Positions 1 to 8,481 of a stretch of DNA of 41,655 nucleotides are shown here, piece after piece. This stretch comes from Rhodoferax sp. GTDB lineage: Bacteria > Pseudomonadota > Gammaproteobacteria > Burkholderiales > Burkholderiaceae_C. How positions within the stretch are numbered: the first letter of the stretch is position 1; each line of letters starts with the position of its first letter. The notes under the pieces were generated by a model. That model was not told the origin of the DNA, searched no databases, and was given only the letters and a program-made list of their open reading frames with translations. Location of the stretch: assembly GCF_011391645.1 (NCBI RefSeq), contig NZ_JAABQC010000012.1, forward strand, positions 1 to 41,655. Direction: 5' to 3'. The translations under genes were made by a program, and so were the position numbers.

Positions 1-1601
1 AGCACGCTCTCGGGCATGTCGAGTGGCATGACGCCGGTGGCAGCACCAAACGCCACCAGACCGGAGCCTGCCGGGAAGCTGATGCCGATCGGAAAGCGCG
101 TGTGGCTGTCGCCGCCGGTGCCCACGGTGTCGGGCAGCAGCATGCGGTTGAGCCAGCTGTGGATGATGCCGTCACCCGGGCGCAGCGGAATACCGCCGCG
201 GTTGCTGATGAACTCGGGCAACTCGTGGTGCATCTTGACGTCCACTGGCTTGGGGTATGCCGCGGTGTGGCAAAAGGATTGCATCACCAGATCGGCGCTG
301 AAGCCCAGGCAAGCCAGGTCTTTCAACTCGTCGCGGGTCATCGGGCCGGTGGTGTCTTGCGAGCCCACGCTCGTCATCTTGGGTTCGCAGTAGGTGCCGG
401 GCAACACGCCCTGGCCTTCAGGCAGGCCGCAGGCACGACCCACCATTTTTTGCGCGAGCGTGAAACCTTTACCCGTGGCTTTGGGGTTTTGCGGCAGGCG
501 GAACAGGGTGGATGTGGGCAGGCCCAGGGCTTCCCGTGCTTTGGCGGTCAGGCCGCGGCCAATGATCAACGGGATGCGGCCACCGGCGCGCACTTCGTCG
601 AACAGGACCTCGCTCTTGAGCTTGAACTCGGCGATGACTTTGCCGTCTTTCAGGGCTTTGCCGTCATAGGGGCGCAGCTCGATGGTATCGCCCATGTTCA
701 TCTGGCTGACGTCGAGTTCGATGGGCAGGGCGCCTGCGTCTTCCATGGTGTTGTAGAAAATCGGAGCGATCTTGGCACCCAGGCAGACACCACCAAAACG
801 CTTGTTGGGCACGAAGGGAATGTCTTCACCGGTGAACCAGAGCACGCTGTTGGTGGCTGATTTGCGGCTGGAACCCGTGCCGACCACGTCACCCACATAG
901 GCGACCAGGTTGCCACGGGCGCGTAGGTCTTCAATGAACTTGACCGGGCCGCGTTTGCCGTCTTCTTCCGGGGTGATGCCGTCGCGCTTGTTTTTCAGCA
1001 TGGCCAGCGCGTGCAGCGGGATGTCGGGCCGGCTCCAGGCGTCAGGGGCGGGCGACAGGTCGTCGGTGTTGGTCTCACCGGTGACCTTGAGCACGGTCAG
1101 GGTGATGCTTTGCGGCACTTCCGGGCGGCTGGTGAACCACTCGGCATCGGCCCAGCTTTGCAGCACCGCTTTGGCGTGGGTGTTGCCCTTGTCGGCCTTT
1201 TCCTTGACGTCATGGAACTGGTCGAACATCAACAGAGTTTTCTTCAGGGCTTCAGCGGCCACGCCGGCCACGGCGGCGTCGTCGAGCAGGTCGATCAGCG
1301 GGGTCAGGTTGTAGCCGCCCAGCATCGTACCGAGCAATTCGGCGGCTTTTTCACGGCTGATGAGTGCGCACTTCTCAGTGCCATGCGCCACAGCTGCGAG
1401 GTAACTCGCTTTGACCTTGGCAGCATCATCGACGCCGGCTGGCACGCGGTGCGTGATCAGGTCAAGAAGAGTTGCCTCTTCGCCCTTGGGCGGGTTCTTG
1501 AGCAGCTCAATCAGCGCAGCAGTTTGCTGTGCCGTAAGGGGCAGTGCGGGGATGCCGAGGGCGGCGCGCTCGGCGACGTGGGCACGGTAATTTTGCAGCA
1601 T
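1..1601 (-). CDS. acnB: Aconitate hydratase B (aconitase), 3' end cut by window edge
   Basis: Interconverts citrate and isocitrate via cis-aconitate in the TCA cycle; AcnB-type enzymes are cytosolic 4Fe-4S proteins that can also act as 2-methylisocitrate dehydratases. About 533 N-terminal residues are present out of the roughly 860 usual for AcnB; the rest lies left of the window. The protein opens MLQNYRAHVAERAALGIPAL, as in AcnB, followed by the HEAT-like helical domain. Next comes the swivel domain with the substrate-binding GTGSSRKSAT motif; its N-terminal placement separates AcnB from AcnA. A GGDSHTRFPIG stretch follows. The cluster-ligating cysteines should lie in the missing part. The ATG at 1601 has a good AAGGAG ribosome site. 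It follows the CitE-like gene and mdh on the same strand. Confident. Confidence 0.97.
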   Translation of the reverse strand, partial: MLQNYRAHVAERAALGIPALPLTAQQTAALIELLKNPPKGEEATLLDLITHRVPAGVDDAAKVKASYLAAVAHGTEKCALISREKAAELLGTMLGGYNLTPLIDLLDDAAVAGVAAEALKKTLLMFDQFHDVKEKADKGNTHAKAVLQSWADAEWFTSRPEVPQSITLTVLKVTGETNTDDLSPAPDAWSRPDIPLHALAMLKNKRDGITPEEDGKRGPVKFIEDLRARGNLVAYVGDVVGTGSSRKSATNSVLWFTGEDIPFVPNKRFGGVCLGAKIAPIFYNTMEDAGALPIELDVSQMNMGDTIELRPYDGKALKDGKVIAEFKLKSEVLFDEVRAGGRIPLIIGRGLTAKAREALGLPTSTLFRLPQNPKATGKGFTLAQKMVGRACGLPEGQGVLPGTYCEPKMTSVGSQDTTGPMTRDELKDLACLGFSADLVMQSFCHTAAYPKPVDVKMHHELPEFISNRGGIPLRPGDGIIHSWLNRMLLPDTVGTGGDSHTRFPIGISFPAGSGLVAFGAATGVMPLDMPESV

Positions 1602-1658
1602 GGTGAACTCCTTTTAAATCAAAAAAATGCAATCAGCGGTAACAGAACAGGCTTGCGC

Positions 1659-1674
1659 GGCTCACGAATGAGCC
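1659..1674 (-). terminator. Short perfect hairpin between the CitE-like gene and acnB
   Basis: A 6-bp stem GGCTCA/TGAGCC encloses a 4-nt loop (TTCG on the minus strand) in the 104-nt gap between the lyase stop and the acnB start. No U-run follows directly; a T-rich stretch occurs only about 30 nt later, just before the acnB ribosome site. It could be a weak or factor-assisted terminator, or an mRNA-stabilising structure. Function uncertain. Confidence 0.3.
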
Positions 1675-1705
1675 ACAGTCAGGCGGCCAAAAAAGAACGA
1701 CTCGA

Positions 1706-2755
1706 TCATTGGGCAGAGAAAAAAACATGGGCGGGATCATGGGCTTGCAGTCTGGCTGTTTGGTGGGCACGGACCAGGACCTGCCAAAAATAGCGGAAAC
1801 TGGCACGGTCATGCAAATGGCCGTCGATTGAAATCGGTGCCCAGTCTGCAGCGTGCGCAGCACAGACGATGCGACTGGCTTGATCGACTTCATCGGCCCC
1901 GGGGGAAAATGCCGTCAGGATCGGGCGAATTTGATCCGGGTGAATGCTCCACATCCGGCCGTAGCCGAGGGCGCGCGAGGCGTACCGGGCAGCCGCTTGC
2001 AGCCTGACGATATTTTTAAACTCGGTCACCACGCAATGAGAGGCGGTCTTGCCGAAAGCGTGGCAAGCCGCGGCGATGGCCAGCTTGGCGCGCACGACCA
2101 ATGGGTGACTGAATTGGTCCAGGTCTTCAGCCCGACTGAGTTCGGAGGTTCCCATGGCGCTTGCCGGAATGGCACCGCCGTGGGCCGAGACAAAATCCAT
2201 CAAGCCAAAACTGAGTGATTCAACCCTCGGGTGCGCGGCGATGCCCGCCGCATGGTGCACCGCCAGCGGCGACTCGATCAGGACGTGAAGTGGCAGAGGC
2301 GCGCTGCGTCCGTTGACCTTGGCAGCCCGGTCAATATGGTGCAGGGCGAGTTCAATGTCAGCGACAGAATCAACCTTCGGGATCATCACGTGGCACAAAG
2401 CCTCGGCTGCGCGTCCCACGATGGTCGCCACATCCTGAGCAAATGCCGGGTGGTCGACCGGGTGGACCCGGGCGGCAATGCGGGTGAGGCCGGGCTGCGG
2501 TGTGTTGGCTCCGGCAGACCATGCGTTGGCCGCGAGCTCTGCAACCATCTCGGCATGGTCTTTTTCCCCGCCCACCGGCGCCCCGTCCTCGCAATCGAGG
2601 GTGACATCAAACGCGCAGGTGCCGAACTCCTGCGCCAGTTCGGCCTGCAAAGCCAGACTTTTGACCATGCGCGACTCGATGCCGCAGTAGTGGTCGCACA
2701 CCGGCAGGGGCGCGGCCGCCGCCGGGCCCAGCAATACGTCACGCGGGTGGGTCAC
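1706..2755 (-). CDS. CitE-like HpcH/HpaI aldolase / citrate lyase family protein
   Basis: A TIM-barrel C-C lyase of the CitE/malyl-CoA lyase superfamily, 349 aa, probably acting on a CoA ester of a dicarboxylic acid or a related C4-C6 acid. Family marks: LDCEDGAP near residues 53-60, an Arg in ARVHP near 96, IPKVDS near 125, Glu161 in LIESPL and Asp187 in FGLMDF (predicted Mg2+ ligands), and a C-terminal RMWSIHPDQI segment typical of this fold. It starts at a GTG 21 nt after the mdh stop, with only a weak ribosome site, so a somewhat later start is possible. No citrate lyase CitD or CitF partners lie nearby, so a true citrate lyase is unlikely. A malyl-CoA or citramalyl-CoA type lyase fits better. 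Position between mdh and acnB points to a side reaction of the TCA cycle; the substrate cannot be read from the sequence. Confidence 0.85.
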   Translation of the reverse strand: MTHPRDVLLGPAAAAPLPVCDHYCGIESRMVKSLALQAELAQEFGTCAFDVTLDCEDGAPVGGEKDHAEMVAELAANAWSAGANTPQPGLTRIAARVHPVDHPAFAQDVATIVGRAAEALCHVMIPKVDSVADIELALHHIDRAAKVNGRSAPLPLHVLIESPLAVHHAAGIAAHPRVESLSFGLMDFVSAHGGAIPASAMGTSELSRAEDLDQFSHPLVVRAKLAIAAACHAFGKTASHCVVTEFKNIVRLQAAARYASRALGYGRMWSIHPDQIRPILTAFSPGADEVDQASRIVCAAHAADWAPISIDGHLHDRASFRYFWQVLVRAHQTARLQAHDPAHVFFSAQ

Positions 2756-2776
2756 AAGCCTGACTCTGAGCTTGGT

Positions 2777-3763
2777 TTACAGCAGGTGGGCGACGCCGGC
2801 CTGCTCGTCCTGCAGCTCTTTGAGCGTCTTGTTGATGCATTCCTGGCTGAACGCATCGACCGGCAAACCTTCGACCAGTTTGTACTCGCCACCGGCACAA
2901 GTGACCGGGAACCCGAACATGGTGTCTGCCGGAATGCCGTAGTCGCCGTTGGAAGGAATGCCCATGGTGACCCACTTGCCATTGGTGCCCAAAGCCCAGT
3001 CGCGCATGTGGTCGATGGCCGCGTTGGCAGCCGATGCGGCCGAAGACACGCCGCGCGCGGCAATGATGGCCGCACCGCGTTTGCCCACGGTCGGCAGGAA
3101 GGTGTTGGCGTTCCAGTCAGCGTCGTTGATCATGTCCTTGACGCTCTCGCCATTGATGGTGGCAAAACGGTAGTCAGCGTACATGGTGGGCGAATGGTTG
3201 CCCCAGACTGCCAATTGTTCGATGTCGGCAACGGCCTTGCCGGTCTTGGATGCCAGTTGGCTCAAGGCGCGGTTGTGGTCCAGGCGCAGCATGGCAGTAA
3301 AGTTTTTGCGTGGCAGGTCTGGCGCACTCTTCATGGCGATGTAGGCATTGGTGTTGGCGGGGTTGCCCACCACCAGCACGCGCACGTCGCGGCTGGCCAC
3401 GGCGTTAAGCGCCTTGCCTTGCGCGGTGAAAATTTCGGCATTGACAGCCAGCAGTTCGGCACGCTCCATGCCAGGACCGCGTGGACGTGAGCCGATGAGC
3501 ATGGCGTAGTCGATATCCTTGAACGCGGTCATGGGGTCGCTGTGGGCTTCCATGCCGACCAGCAGCGGGAACGCGCAGTCCTGCAATTCCATCATCACGC
3601 CCTGCAGGGCCTGCTGGGCTTTTTCAACCGGCACTTCCAGCAGGCTCAGGACGATCGGCTGGTCTTTGCCGAGCATCTCGCCTGAAGCGATACGAAACAG
3701 GATGGCGTAACCAATTTGACCTGCGGCACCGGTAACGGCTACACGGACGGGCTTTTTGCTCAT
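2777..3763 (-). CDS. mdh: Malate dehydrogenase (NAD-dependent)
   Basis: Oxidises L-malate to oxaloacetate with NAD+ in the cytosol, the last TCA step, feeding citrate synthase encoded about 6 kb away. The 328-aa length is typical of the cytoplasmic-type bacterial Mdh. It begins with a Rossmann nucleotide-binding GAAGQIGYA loop (residues 12-20). The substrate-binding arginine loop [19 protein letters not shown], and the catalytic histidine motif WGNHSPTMY are all present. A GGAGA ribosome site precedes the ATG at 3763. A plausible promoter lies about 80 nt upstream, next to a palindromic operator shared with the divergent GntR gene. It probably forms a transcript with the downstream CitE-like gene and perhaps acnB. 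Confidence 0.97.
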   Translation of the reverse strand: MSKKPVRVAVTGAAGQIGYAILFRIASGEMLGKDQPIVLSLLEVPVEKAQQALQGVMMELQDCAFPLLVGMEAHSDPMTAFKDIDYAMLIGSRPRGPGMERAELLAVNAEIFTAQGKALNAVASRDVRVLVVGNPANTNAYIAMKSAPDLPRKNFTAMLRLDHNRALSQLASKTGKAVADIEQLAVWGNHSPTMYADYRFATINGESVKDMINDADWNANTFLPTVGKRGAAIIAARGVSSAASAANAAIDHMRDWALGTNGKWVTMGIPSNGDYGIPADTMFGFPVTCAGGEYKLVEGLPVDAFSQECINKTLKELQDEQAGVAHLL

Positions 3764-3842
3764 GTTGAAATCTCCAGAAAGGTTAAGAAAAAATTCATTG
3801 GGCGCAGGGCTGAAGTGACTTGACCAACCCTTTAGCGGGTCG

Positions 3843-3872
3843 AGTGTACTCTTGAAAAGCCCTGATCGTCAA
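3843..3872 (-). promoter_or_regulatory. Candidate sigma-70 promoter of mdh
   Basis: Read on the minus strand, TTGACG (3872-3867, 5 of 6 to the -35 consensus) is followed by an 18-nt spacer and TACACT (3848-3843, 4 of 6 to the -10). This leaves a leader of about 75 nt before the mdh ATG. The palindromic site at 3881-3898 begins a few bases upstream of the -35 box, where a bound regulator could touch RNA polymerase. Assigned by eye only. Confidence 0.5.
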
Positions 3873-3909
3873 TTTGTCTTATGTCTTATATAAGATATGA
3901 TTCGACAAA
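3873..3909. promoter_or_regulatory. Palindromic operator candidate in the mdh/GntR divergent region
   Basis: A perfect 12-bp palindrome TCTTATATAAGA (3884-3895) extends to an 18-bp palindrome with one mismatched pair (3881-3898). The left half also occurs as a tandem direct repeat of TGTCTTA (3875-3881 and 3882-3888). Outer arms TTTGTC (3873-3878) and GACAAA (3904-3909) are inverted but slightly off centre. For the regulator gene, TTGTCT (3874-3879), a 16-nt spacer and TATGAT (3896-3901) form a candidate promoter, so the palindrome sits in its spacer. Autorepression and control of mdh by the adjacent GntR protein is the natural reading. Confidence 0.6.
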
Positions 3910-3942
3910 AATGGCCCTGCCGCAAATCGAGACAAATCAACC

Positions 3943-4746
3943 ATGCAAACCTTTCCTGATCCTGTCATTGAGACCGCCGTCTTGTCACCAGAGGTCGCCA
4001 TTTCACAGGCATCCTCGGCAACGCCGGCCTTTAGCCCGCTGTACCAGCAAATCAAGGGGTTGATCCTGAACAGCCTGCGTGTCGGCGAATGGAAACCCGG
4101 TGAAATGATTCCCAGCGAAATGGAACTGGCGGGGCGCTACCGTGTCAGCCAGGGCACAGTGCGCAAGGCAATTGACGAATTGGCGGCCGAGAATCTGCTC
4201 CTGCGTCGTCAGGGCAAAGGCACCTTTGTCGCCACGCACGCAGAGCAGCAGGTGCAATTCAGGTTTCTCAAGTTGGTGCCTGACAGTGGCACCCGGGGCA
4301 GCGAGGGTCCGGCACAGCGCGACATCATCGAATGCAAGCGCAGCCGCGCCGGCGCTGACGTGGCGCGGGCGCTGGCCTTGCGCAACGGTGACACGGTGCT
4401 GCAAGCCCGGCGTGTGCTCAGCTTTGGCGGTGTTCCCATTATTCTGGAAGACATCTGGTTGCCGGCGGCGCCGTTCAAGGGCCTGACGGCCGAGCAACTG
4501 GCCAATTACCAGGGCCCGATGTACGCCTTGTTCGAGACCGAGTTCAACGTTCGCATGGTGCGCGCTGAAGAAAAGATACGGGCCATACCGGCGACCGAGT
4601 TGCACGTGCAGCACCTCAAGGTGGCGCCGGGGACGCCCTTGTTGAGTGTGGAGCGTGTTGCTTACACTTACCGGGACGAGCCCATGGAGTTGCGGCGTGG
4701 CTACTACCGCACCGACACCCACCATTACCATAACGCGCTGGGTTGA
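3943..4746 (+). CDS. GntR family transcriptional regulator, HutC subfamily (UTRA domain)
   Basis: A 267-aa regulator. Residues about 27-100 form the GntR winged helix-turn-helix: PLYQQIKGLILNSLRVGEW, PSEMELAGRYRVSQGTVRKA and LLRRQGKGTFVA. Residues about 110-265 form a UTRA ligand-binding domain that normally senses a small metabolite, with RRVLSFGGVPIILEDIW and LLSVERVAYTYRDEPMELRR as typical stretches. A poorly conserved tail of about 26 residues precedes the DNA-binding domain. It is divergent from mdh and 178 nt upstream of sdhC, so it is well placed to control TCA genes on both sides. The ligand is unknown; a TCA or CoA-related organic acid is an inference from context only. Confidence 0.9.
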   Translation: MQTFPDPVIETAVLSPEVAISQASSATPAFSPLYQQIKGLILNSLRVGEWKPGEMIPSEMELAGRYRVSQGTVRKAIDELAAENLLLRRQGKGTFVATHAEQQVQFRFLKLVPDSGTRGSEGPAQRDIIECKRSRAGADVARALALRNGDTVLQARRVLSFGGVPIILEDIWLPAAPFKGLTAEQLANYQGPMYALFETEFNVRMVRAEEKIRAIPATELHVQHLKVAPGTPLLSVERVAYTYRDEPMELRRGYYRTDTHHYHNALG

Positions 4747-4813
4747 CCGAACTTGGGCATGGTGTCAGCCTGCAGTCGGTTTCAGCTGTCATTCTTGTAA
4801 AAGATGAGAAGTG

Positions 4814-4827
4814 TTGATGGACATCAA
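4814..4827. promoter_or_regulatory. Inverted repeat upstream of sdhC
   Basis: TTGATG-GA-CATCAA is a perfect 6+2+6 inverted repeat about 100 nt before sdhC. A second TTGATG, followed closely by TTGCAA, lies at 4847-4860. It could be a regulator site for the sdh operon. It does not resemble the TCTTATATAAGA palindrome upstream of mdh, so a different protein, or no protein, may bind it. Confidence 0.3.
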
Positions 4828-4854
4828 GAGACCGAAGGGTTCGGATTTGATGCA

Positions 4855-4883
4855 TTGCAATAGAATTTGTCGTTATCCTTAAT
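4855..4883 (+). promoter_or_regulatory. Weak candidate promoter of the sdh-gltA operon
   Basis: TTGCAA (4855-4860), a 17-nt spacer and CTTAAT (4878-4883) each match four of six consensus bases. They lie about 40 nt before the sdhC start in an AT-richer stretch. This is the best pair seen by eye in the 178-nt gap after the GntR gene; a mapped transcription start would be needed to trust it. Confidence 0.3.
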
Positions 4884-4924
4884 TCGCGGTTACCAAGTCG
4901 TTACCCAAACCATGAAAGCACAGT

Positions 4925-5368
4925 ATGTCTGATTCAGTGACCAGCACAGCAAAAAAACGTCCCGAGTTCTACAACATTGACGGTAAATCGTTGCTCAGCT
5001 ACCGATGGCCCCTGGCTTCCCTTGCGTCGGGAATGCACCGTGTCAGTGGTGCCATCCTGTTTTTCCTGATGCCTTTCATCATCTGGATGTTCGACAACTC
5101 CATTTCCTCTGAAATCTCGTTCATGAAGTTCAAGTCAGCCTTCAACGAAGGGATGCTGGGCCTTCCCGGCTTTGTCTGGAAACTGGTGGTGCTTGGCATG
5201 ATCTGGGCCAGCCTGCACCACTTCATTGCCGGCATGCGCCACCTCTGGATGGATACCCACCACGAACACGTGACCAAGGACATTGGTCGCCAGACTGCGG
5301 CGGTTGTGCTGGTGCTGACCCTCACGCTGACGGTGGTACTGGGCGCCAAACTGTTCGGTCTCTACTAA
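4925..5368 (+). CDS. sdhC: Succinate dehydrogenase cytochrome b556 subunit
   Basis: Membrane anchor of respiratory complex II; with SdhD it binds haem b and ubiquinone and holds SdhAB to the inner membrane. It has 147 aa and three predicted membrane helices (about 33-55, 83-105 and 122-143). Diagnostic motifs are the quinone-site segment GMHRVSGAILFF (His38, Ser41) and SLHHFIAGMRHLWMD, which carries the predicted haem-ligand histidine among His98, His99 and His106. It is the first gene of a plus-strand operon running to gltA. The ATG at 4925 fits the family N-terminus, which is hydrophilic (KKRPEFYNID) before the first helix. Confidence 0.97.
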   Translation: MSDSVTSTAKKRPEFYNIDGKSLLSYRWPLASLASGMHRVSGAILFFLMPFIIWMFDNSISSEISFMKFKSAFNEGMLGLPGFVWKLVVLGMIWASLHHFIAGMRHLWMDTHHEHVTKDIGRQTAAVVLVLTLTLTVVLGAKLFGLY

Positions 5369-5452
5369 AACCAAACTGAAATTTTGCCGGGCAGGCCGCA
5401 GCGACACGTCGCGAGCAAGGCTTGTCCTCAACTGATTACTAAGGAGTTATTC

Positions 5453-5818
5453 ATGTCTGTCAATTTCGGATCTCATCGCCTGGTTGTTGGCGCTCACTAC
5501 GGTATGCGCGACTGGCTGGCACAACGCGTGACCGCCGTTCTCATGGCCTTGTTTACCGTGCTGGTGCTGGCACAACTGATTTTCAGCAAGGGCCCGATCG
5601 GTTACGAGCTGTGGGCTGGTATTTTTTCGCCACAATGGATGAAATCGCTGACGTTCCTTGTCATTGTGTCGATGCTGTATCACGTCTGGGTCGGCATGCG
5701 TAACATTTTCCAGGATTACGTCAAACCATACGGTGTGCGCTTTGTGATGCACGTGTTTGCCATCGCCTGGCTCGTCGCCTGCGCCGGCGGCGCGATCGAG
5801 GCGCTGTGGCGCCTGTAA
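5453..5818 (+). CDS. sdhD: Succinate dehydrogenase membrane anchor subunit
   Basis: Second membrane subunit of complex II, 121 aa with three predicted helices (about 24-44, 62-83 and 95-117). The family segment LYHVWVGMRNIFQDYV carries a predicted haem-ligand His77 and the quinone-contacting Asp88/Tyr89 pair; the early segment WLAQRVTAV matches the conserved arginine region. The open frame extends upstream to 5384. The ATG at 5453 is preferred because an AAGGAG ribosome site lies 7 nt before it and the extra residues look like translated leader. Gap to sdhC is 84 nt. Confidence 0.96.
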   Translation: MSVNFGSHRLVVGAHYGMRDWLAQRVTAVLMALFTVLVLAQLIFSKGPIGYELWAGIFSPQWMKSLTFLVIVSMLYHVWVGMRNIFQDYVKPYGVRFVMHVFAIAWLVACAGGAIEALWRL

Positions 5819-5906
5819 ACCTTTCTTTTCACCGAGAAAGTCTTTGCACGCCCTGCTGTTTACCGGGGTGTGCTGTAACCAATAATCAAGACAAAAAATA
5901 TTTATC

Positions 5907-7712
5907 ATGACTGCAACCTCCAAACTTCAAGCGCGAAAATTTGACGTCGTCATCGTTGGTGCCGGTGGCGCCGGCATGAGTGCTTCGCTGCAACTGGCCA
6001 ATGCCGGCCTGAATGTGGCAGTGCTCTCCAAGGTGTTCCCGACACGCTCACACACCGTTGCAGCCCAGGGCGGCATTGGCGCGAGCCTGGGCAACATGGC
6101 CGAGGACAACTGGCACTACCATTTTTACGACACCATCAAGGGGTCTGACTGGTTGGGTGACCAGGATGCGATCGAGTTCATGTGTCGCGAGGCGGCCAAG
6201 GTGGTCTACGAACTGGAACACTTTGGCATGCCATTTGACCGTAATCCTGACGGCACGATCTACCAGCGACCCTTTGGCGGTCACTCCAGCAATTATGGAG
6301 AAAAGCCGGTGCAACGGGCCTGCGCGGCAGCTGACCGCACCGGTCACGCCATGTTGCACACCCTGTACCAGCAAAATGTCAAGGCACGCACCAACTTCTT
6401 TGTCGAGTGGATGGCCTTGGATTTGATTCGTGATGCGGAAGGCGACGTTGTGGGTGTCACCGCGCTCGAAATGGAGACTGGCGAAGTGCATATTTTGCGT
6501 GCCAAGAGCGTGATGCTGGCAACCGGCGGTGCGGGCCGGATTTTTGCAGCATCGACCAACGCCTACATCAACACCGGCGACGGTCTGGGAATGGCGGCCC
6601 GCTCGGGCATCCCACTGCAGGACATGGAATTCTGGCAGTTTCACCCCACCGGTGTGGCGGGTGCGGGCGTGCTGCTGACCGAAGGTTGCCGCGGTGAGGG
6701 TGCGATTCTTCGCAACAGCAACGGTGAGCGCTTCATGGAGCGTTATGCGCCGACCATGAAAGACCTGGCGCCGCGTGACTTTGTCTCGCGCTGCATGGAC
6801 CAGGAAATCAAGGAAGGCCGTGGTTGCGGCCCCAACAAGAACTACATCAACCTCGACATGACGCACCTCGGTGCCGAGACCATCGCCCTGCGTTTGCCGA
6901 GCGTGTCTGAGATTGGTCACAACTTCGCCAATGTCGACATCACCAAGGAGCCAATTCCTGTGGTGCCGACCATCCACTATCAAATGGGTGGTATTCCGAC
7001 CAACATCAACGGCCAAGTGGTGGCACCCAGCGATGGCAACCCAAGCGCCGTGGTGAAGGGCTTGTACGCCGTGGGCGAGTGCGCCTGCGTCAGCGTGCAC
7101 GGTGCCAATCGCCTGGGCACCAATTCCCTGCTTGACATCGTGGTGTTTGGCCGTGCCGCCGGCAAGCACATTGTGGCGTTCAACAAGGAAACCGATGTTC
7201 ACAAACCCTTGCCTGAAAACGGGGCCGACATTTCTCTGGAGCGATTGAACCGGCTCAACACGACCACGACGGGCGAATATGCCCAAGTCGTGGCCGGCGA
7301 CATGCGCGACATCATGCAGCAACACGCCAGCGTGTTCCGGACCCAGGCCAGCATGGACGAAGGCGTTGCCAAAATCAGCCAATTGCGTCAGCGGGTTACC
7401 AATATCAAACTGACCGACAAATCACAAATTTTCAATACCGAGCGCATTGAGGCGCTTGAAGTGGAAAACATGATTGAAGCGGCGCAGTCCACCATAGTGT
7501 CGGCGGCAGCGCGGCATGAATGCCGTGGCGCCCACAGTGTTGCAGACTACGACCGGGCGGCTGACGACGCGACCTGTCCGCTGGGGCGTGACGATGTCAA
7601 CTGGCTCAAGCACACCATGTGGCACAGCGCGAGTAACAGCCTGAGCTACAAGCCGGTCAACCTCAAGCCGCTGACGGTTGCCTCCATTCCGCCCAAAATC
7701 CGCACCTTCTGA
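5907..7712 (+). CDS. sdhA: Succinate dehydrogenase flavoprotein subunit
   Basis: Catalytic subunit of complex II: oxidises succinate to fumarate and passes electrons from FAD to the SdhB clusters, on the cytoplasmic face of the membrane. Its 601 aa are normal for the family. Seen are the dinucleotide-binding VGAGGAGMSA (residues 18-27) and the FAD attachment site RSHTVAAQGG, in which His49 should carry the covalent FAD. The active-site stretches WQFHPTGV and SVHGANRLGTNSLLD follow, then the C-terminal domain ending with the family PPKIRTF-type tail. No clear ribosome site precedes the ATG at 5907; the leader is A/T-rich (TAATCAAGACAAAAAATATTT). Confidence 0.98.
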   Translation: MTATSKLQARKFDVVIVGAGGAGMSASLQLANAGLNVAVLSKVFPTRSHTVAAQGGIGASLGNMAEDNWHYHFYDTIKGSDWLGDQDAIEFMCREAAKVVYELEHFGMPFDRNPDGTIYQRPFGGHSSNYGEKPVQRACAAADRTGHAMLHTLYQQNVKARTNFFVEWMALDLIRDAEGDVVGVTALEMETGEVHILRAKSVMLATGGAGRIFAASTNAYINTGDGLGMAARSGIPLQDMEFWQFHPTGVAGAGVLLTEGCRGEGAILRNSNGERFMERYAPTMKDLAPRDFVSRCMDQEIKEGRGCGPNKNYINLDMTHLGAETIALRLPSVSEIGHNFANVDITKEPIPVVPTIHYQMGGIPTNINGQVVAPSDGNPSAVVKGLYAVGECACVSVHGANRLGTNSLLDIVVFGRAAGKHIVAFNKETDVHKPLPENGADISLERLNRLNTTTTGEYAQVVAGDMRDIMQQHASVFRTQASMDEGVAKISQLRQRVTNIKLTDKSQIFNTERIEALEVENMIEAAQSTIVSAAARHECRGAHSVADYDRAADDATCPLGRDDVNWLKHTMWHSASNSLSYKPVNLKPLTVASIPPKIRTF

Positions 7713-7766
7713 GAACTTGCAGAACAGACCACCGGCGCTGCCTTCAACTGAACAAGAAAGTAAATC

Positions 7767-8471
7767 ATGGCTAAACGTAATATTCAAATTTATCGCTACA
7801 ACCCCGACACCGATGCCAAGCCCTACATGCAGACCATCGAGGTGGAGCTCGATGGCAGCGAGCGCATGTTGCTTGACGTTTTGATGAAGCTCAAGGCAAT
7901 CGACCCCACGCTGTCTTACCGGCGTTCATGCCGCGAAGGCATTTGTGGCTCGGATGCGATGAACATCAACGGCAAAAACGGTCTTGCCTGCCTGATTAAC
8001 ATGCTGACACTGCCAGACACCATCGTTCTCAAGCCGTTGCCCGGCCTGCCGGTGGTGCGCGACCTGATTGTCGACATGACGCTGTTTTTCAAGCAGTACC
8101 ACTCGATCAAGCCCTACCTTGTCAACGACAGCCGCCCACCAGAAAAGGAGCGGCTGCAGAGCCCGGAAGAGCGCGATGAACTCAACGGGCTCTATGAGTG
8201 CATTTTGTGCGCGAGTTGCTCCACCAGTTGCCCGGTGTTCTGGTGGAATCCTGACAAATTCGTTGGTCCGGCGGGTCTGTTGCAAGCTTACCGATTCATT
8301 GCCGACAGTCGTGATGAAGCCACCAGCGAGCGCCTGGATAACCTGGAAGATCCTTACCGCCTGTTCCGCTGCACGACCATCATGAATTGTGTCGACGTTT
8401 GCCCGAAAGGCCTGAATCCCACCAAGGCAATTGGCAAGATCAAAGAGCTGATGGTGCGTCGCGCCATCTGA
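7767..8471 (+). CDS. sdhB: Succinate dehydrogenase iron-sulfur subunit
   Basis: Carries electrons from FADH2 in SdhA to ubiquinone in SdhCD through three clusters. The N-terminal ferredoxin domain has SCREGICGSDAMN plus GLAC, giving [2Fe-2S] ligands Cys55, Cys60 and Cys75; as in many SdhB proteins an Asp (Asp63) takes the fourth position. The C-terminal domain has CILCASCSTSCPVFWW and CTTIMNCVDVCPKGLNP for the [4Fe-4S] and [3Fe-4S] clusters. At 234 aa it is full length. It ends 10 nt before sdhE. Confidence 0.98.
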   Translation: MAKRNIQIYRYNPDTDAKPYMQTIEVELDGSERMLLDVLMKLKAIDPTLSYRRSCREGICGSDAMNINGKNGLACLINMLTLPDTIVLKPLPGLPVVRDLIVDMTLFFKQYHSIKPYLVNDSRPPEKERLQSPEERDELNGLYECILCASCSTSCPVFWWNPDKFVGPAGLLQAYRFIADSRDEATSERLDNLEDPYRLFRCTTIMNCVDVCPKGLNPTKAIGKIKELMVRRAI

Positions 8472-8481
8472 GGCTGTCTTG

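Noticed and set aside
6048-7382. 444-codon open frame opposite sdhA
   Set aside because: Antisense shadow of sdhA, whose motifs are all intact; similar antisense frames opposite gltA, leuB and trpB were dismissed for the same reason.
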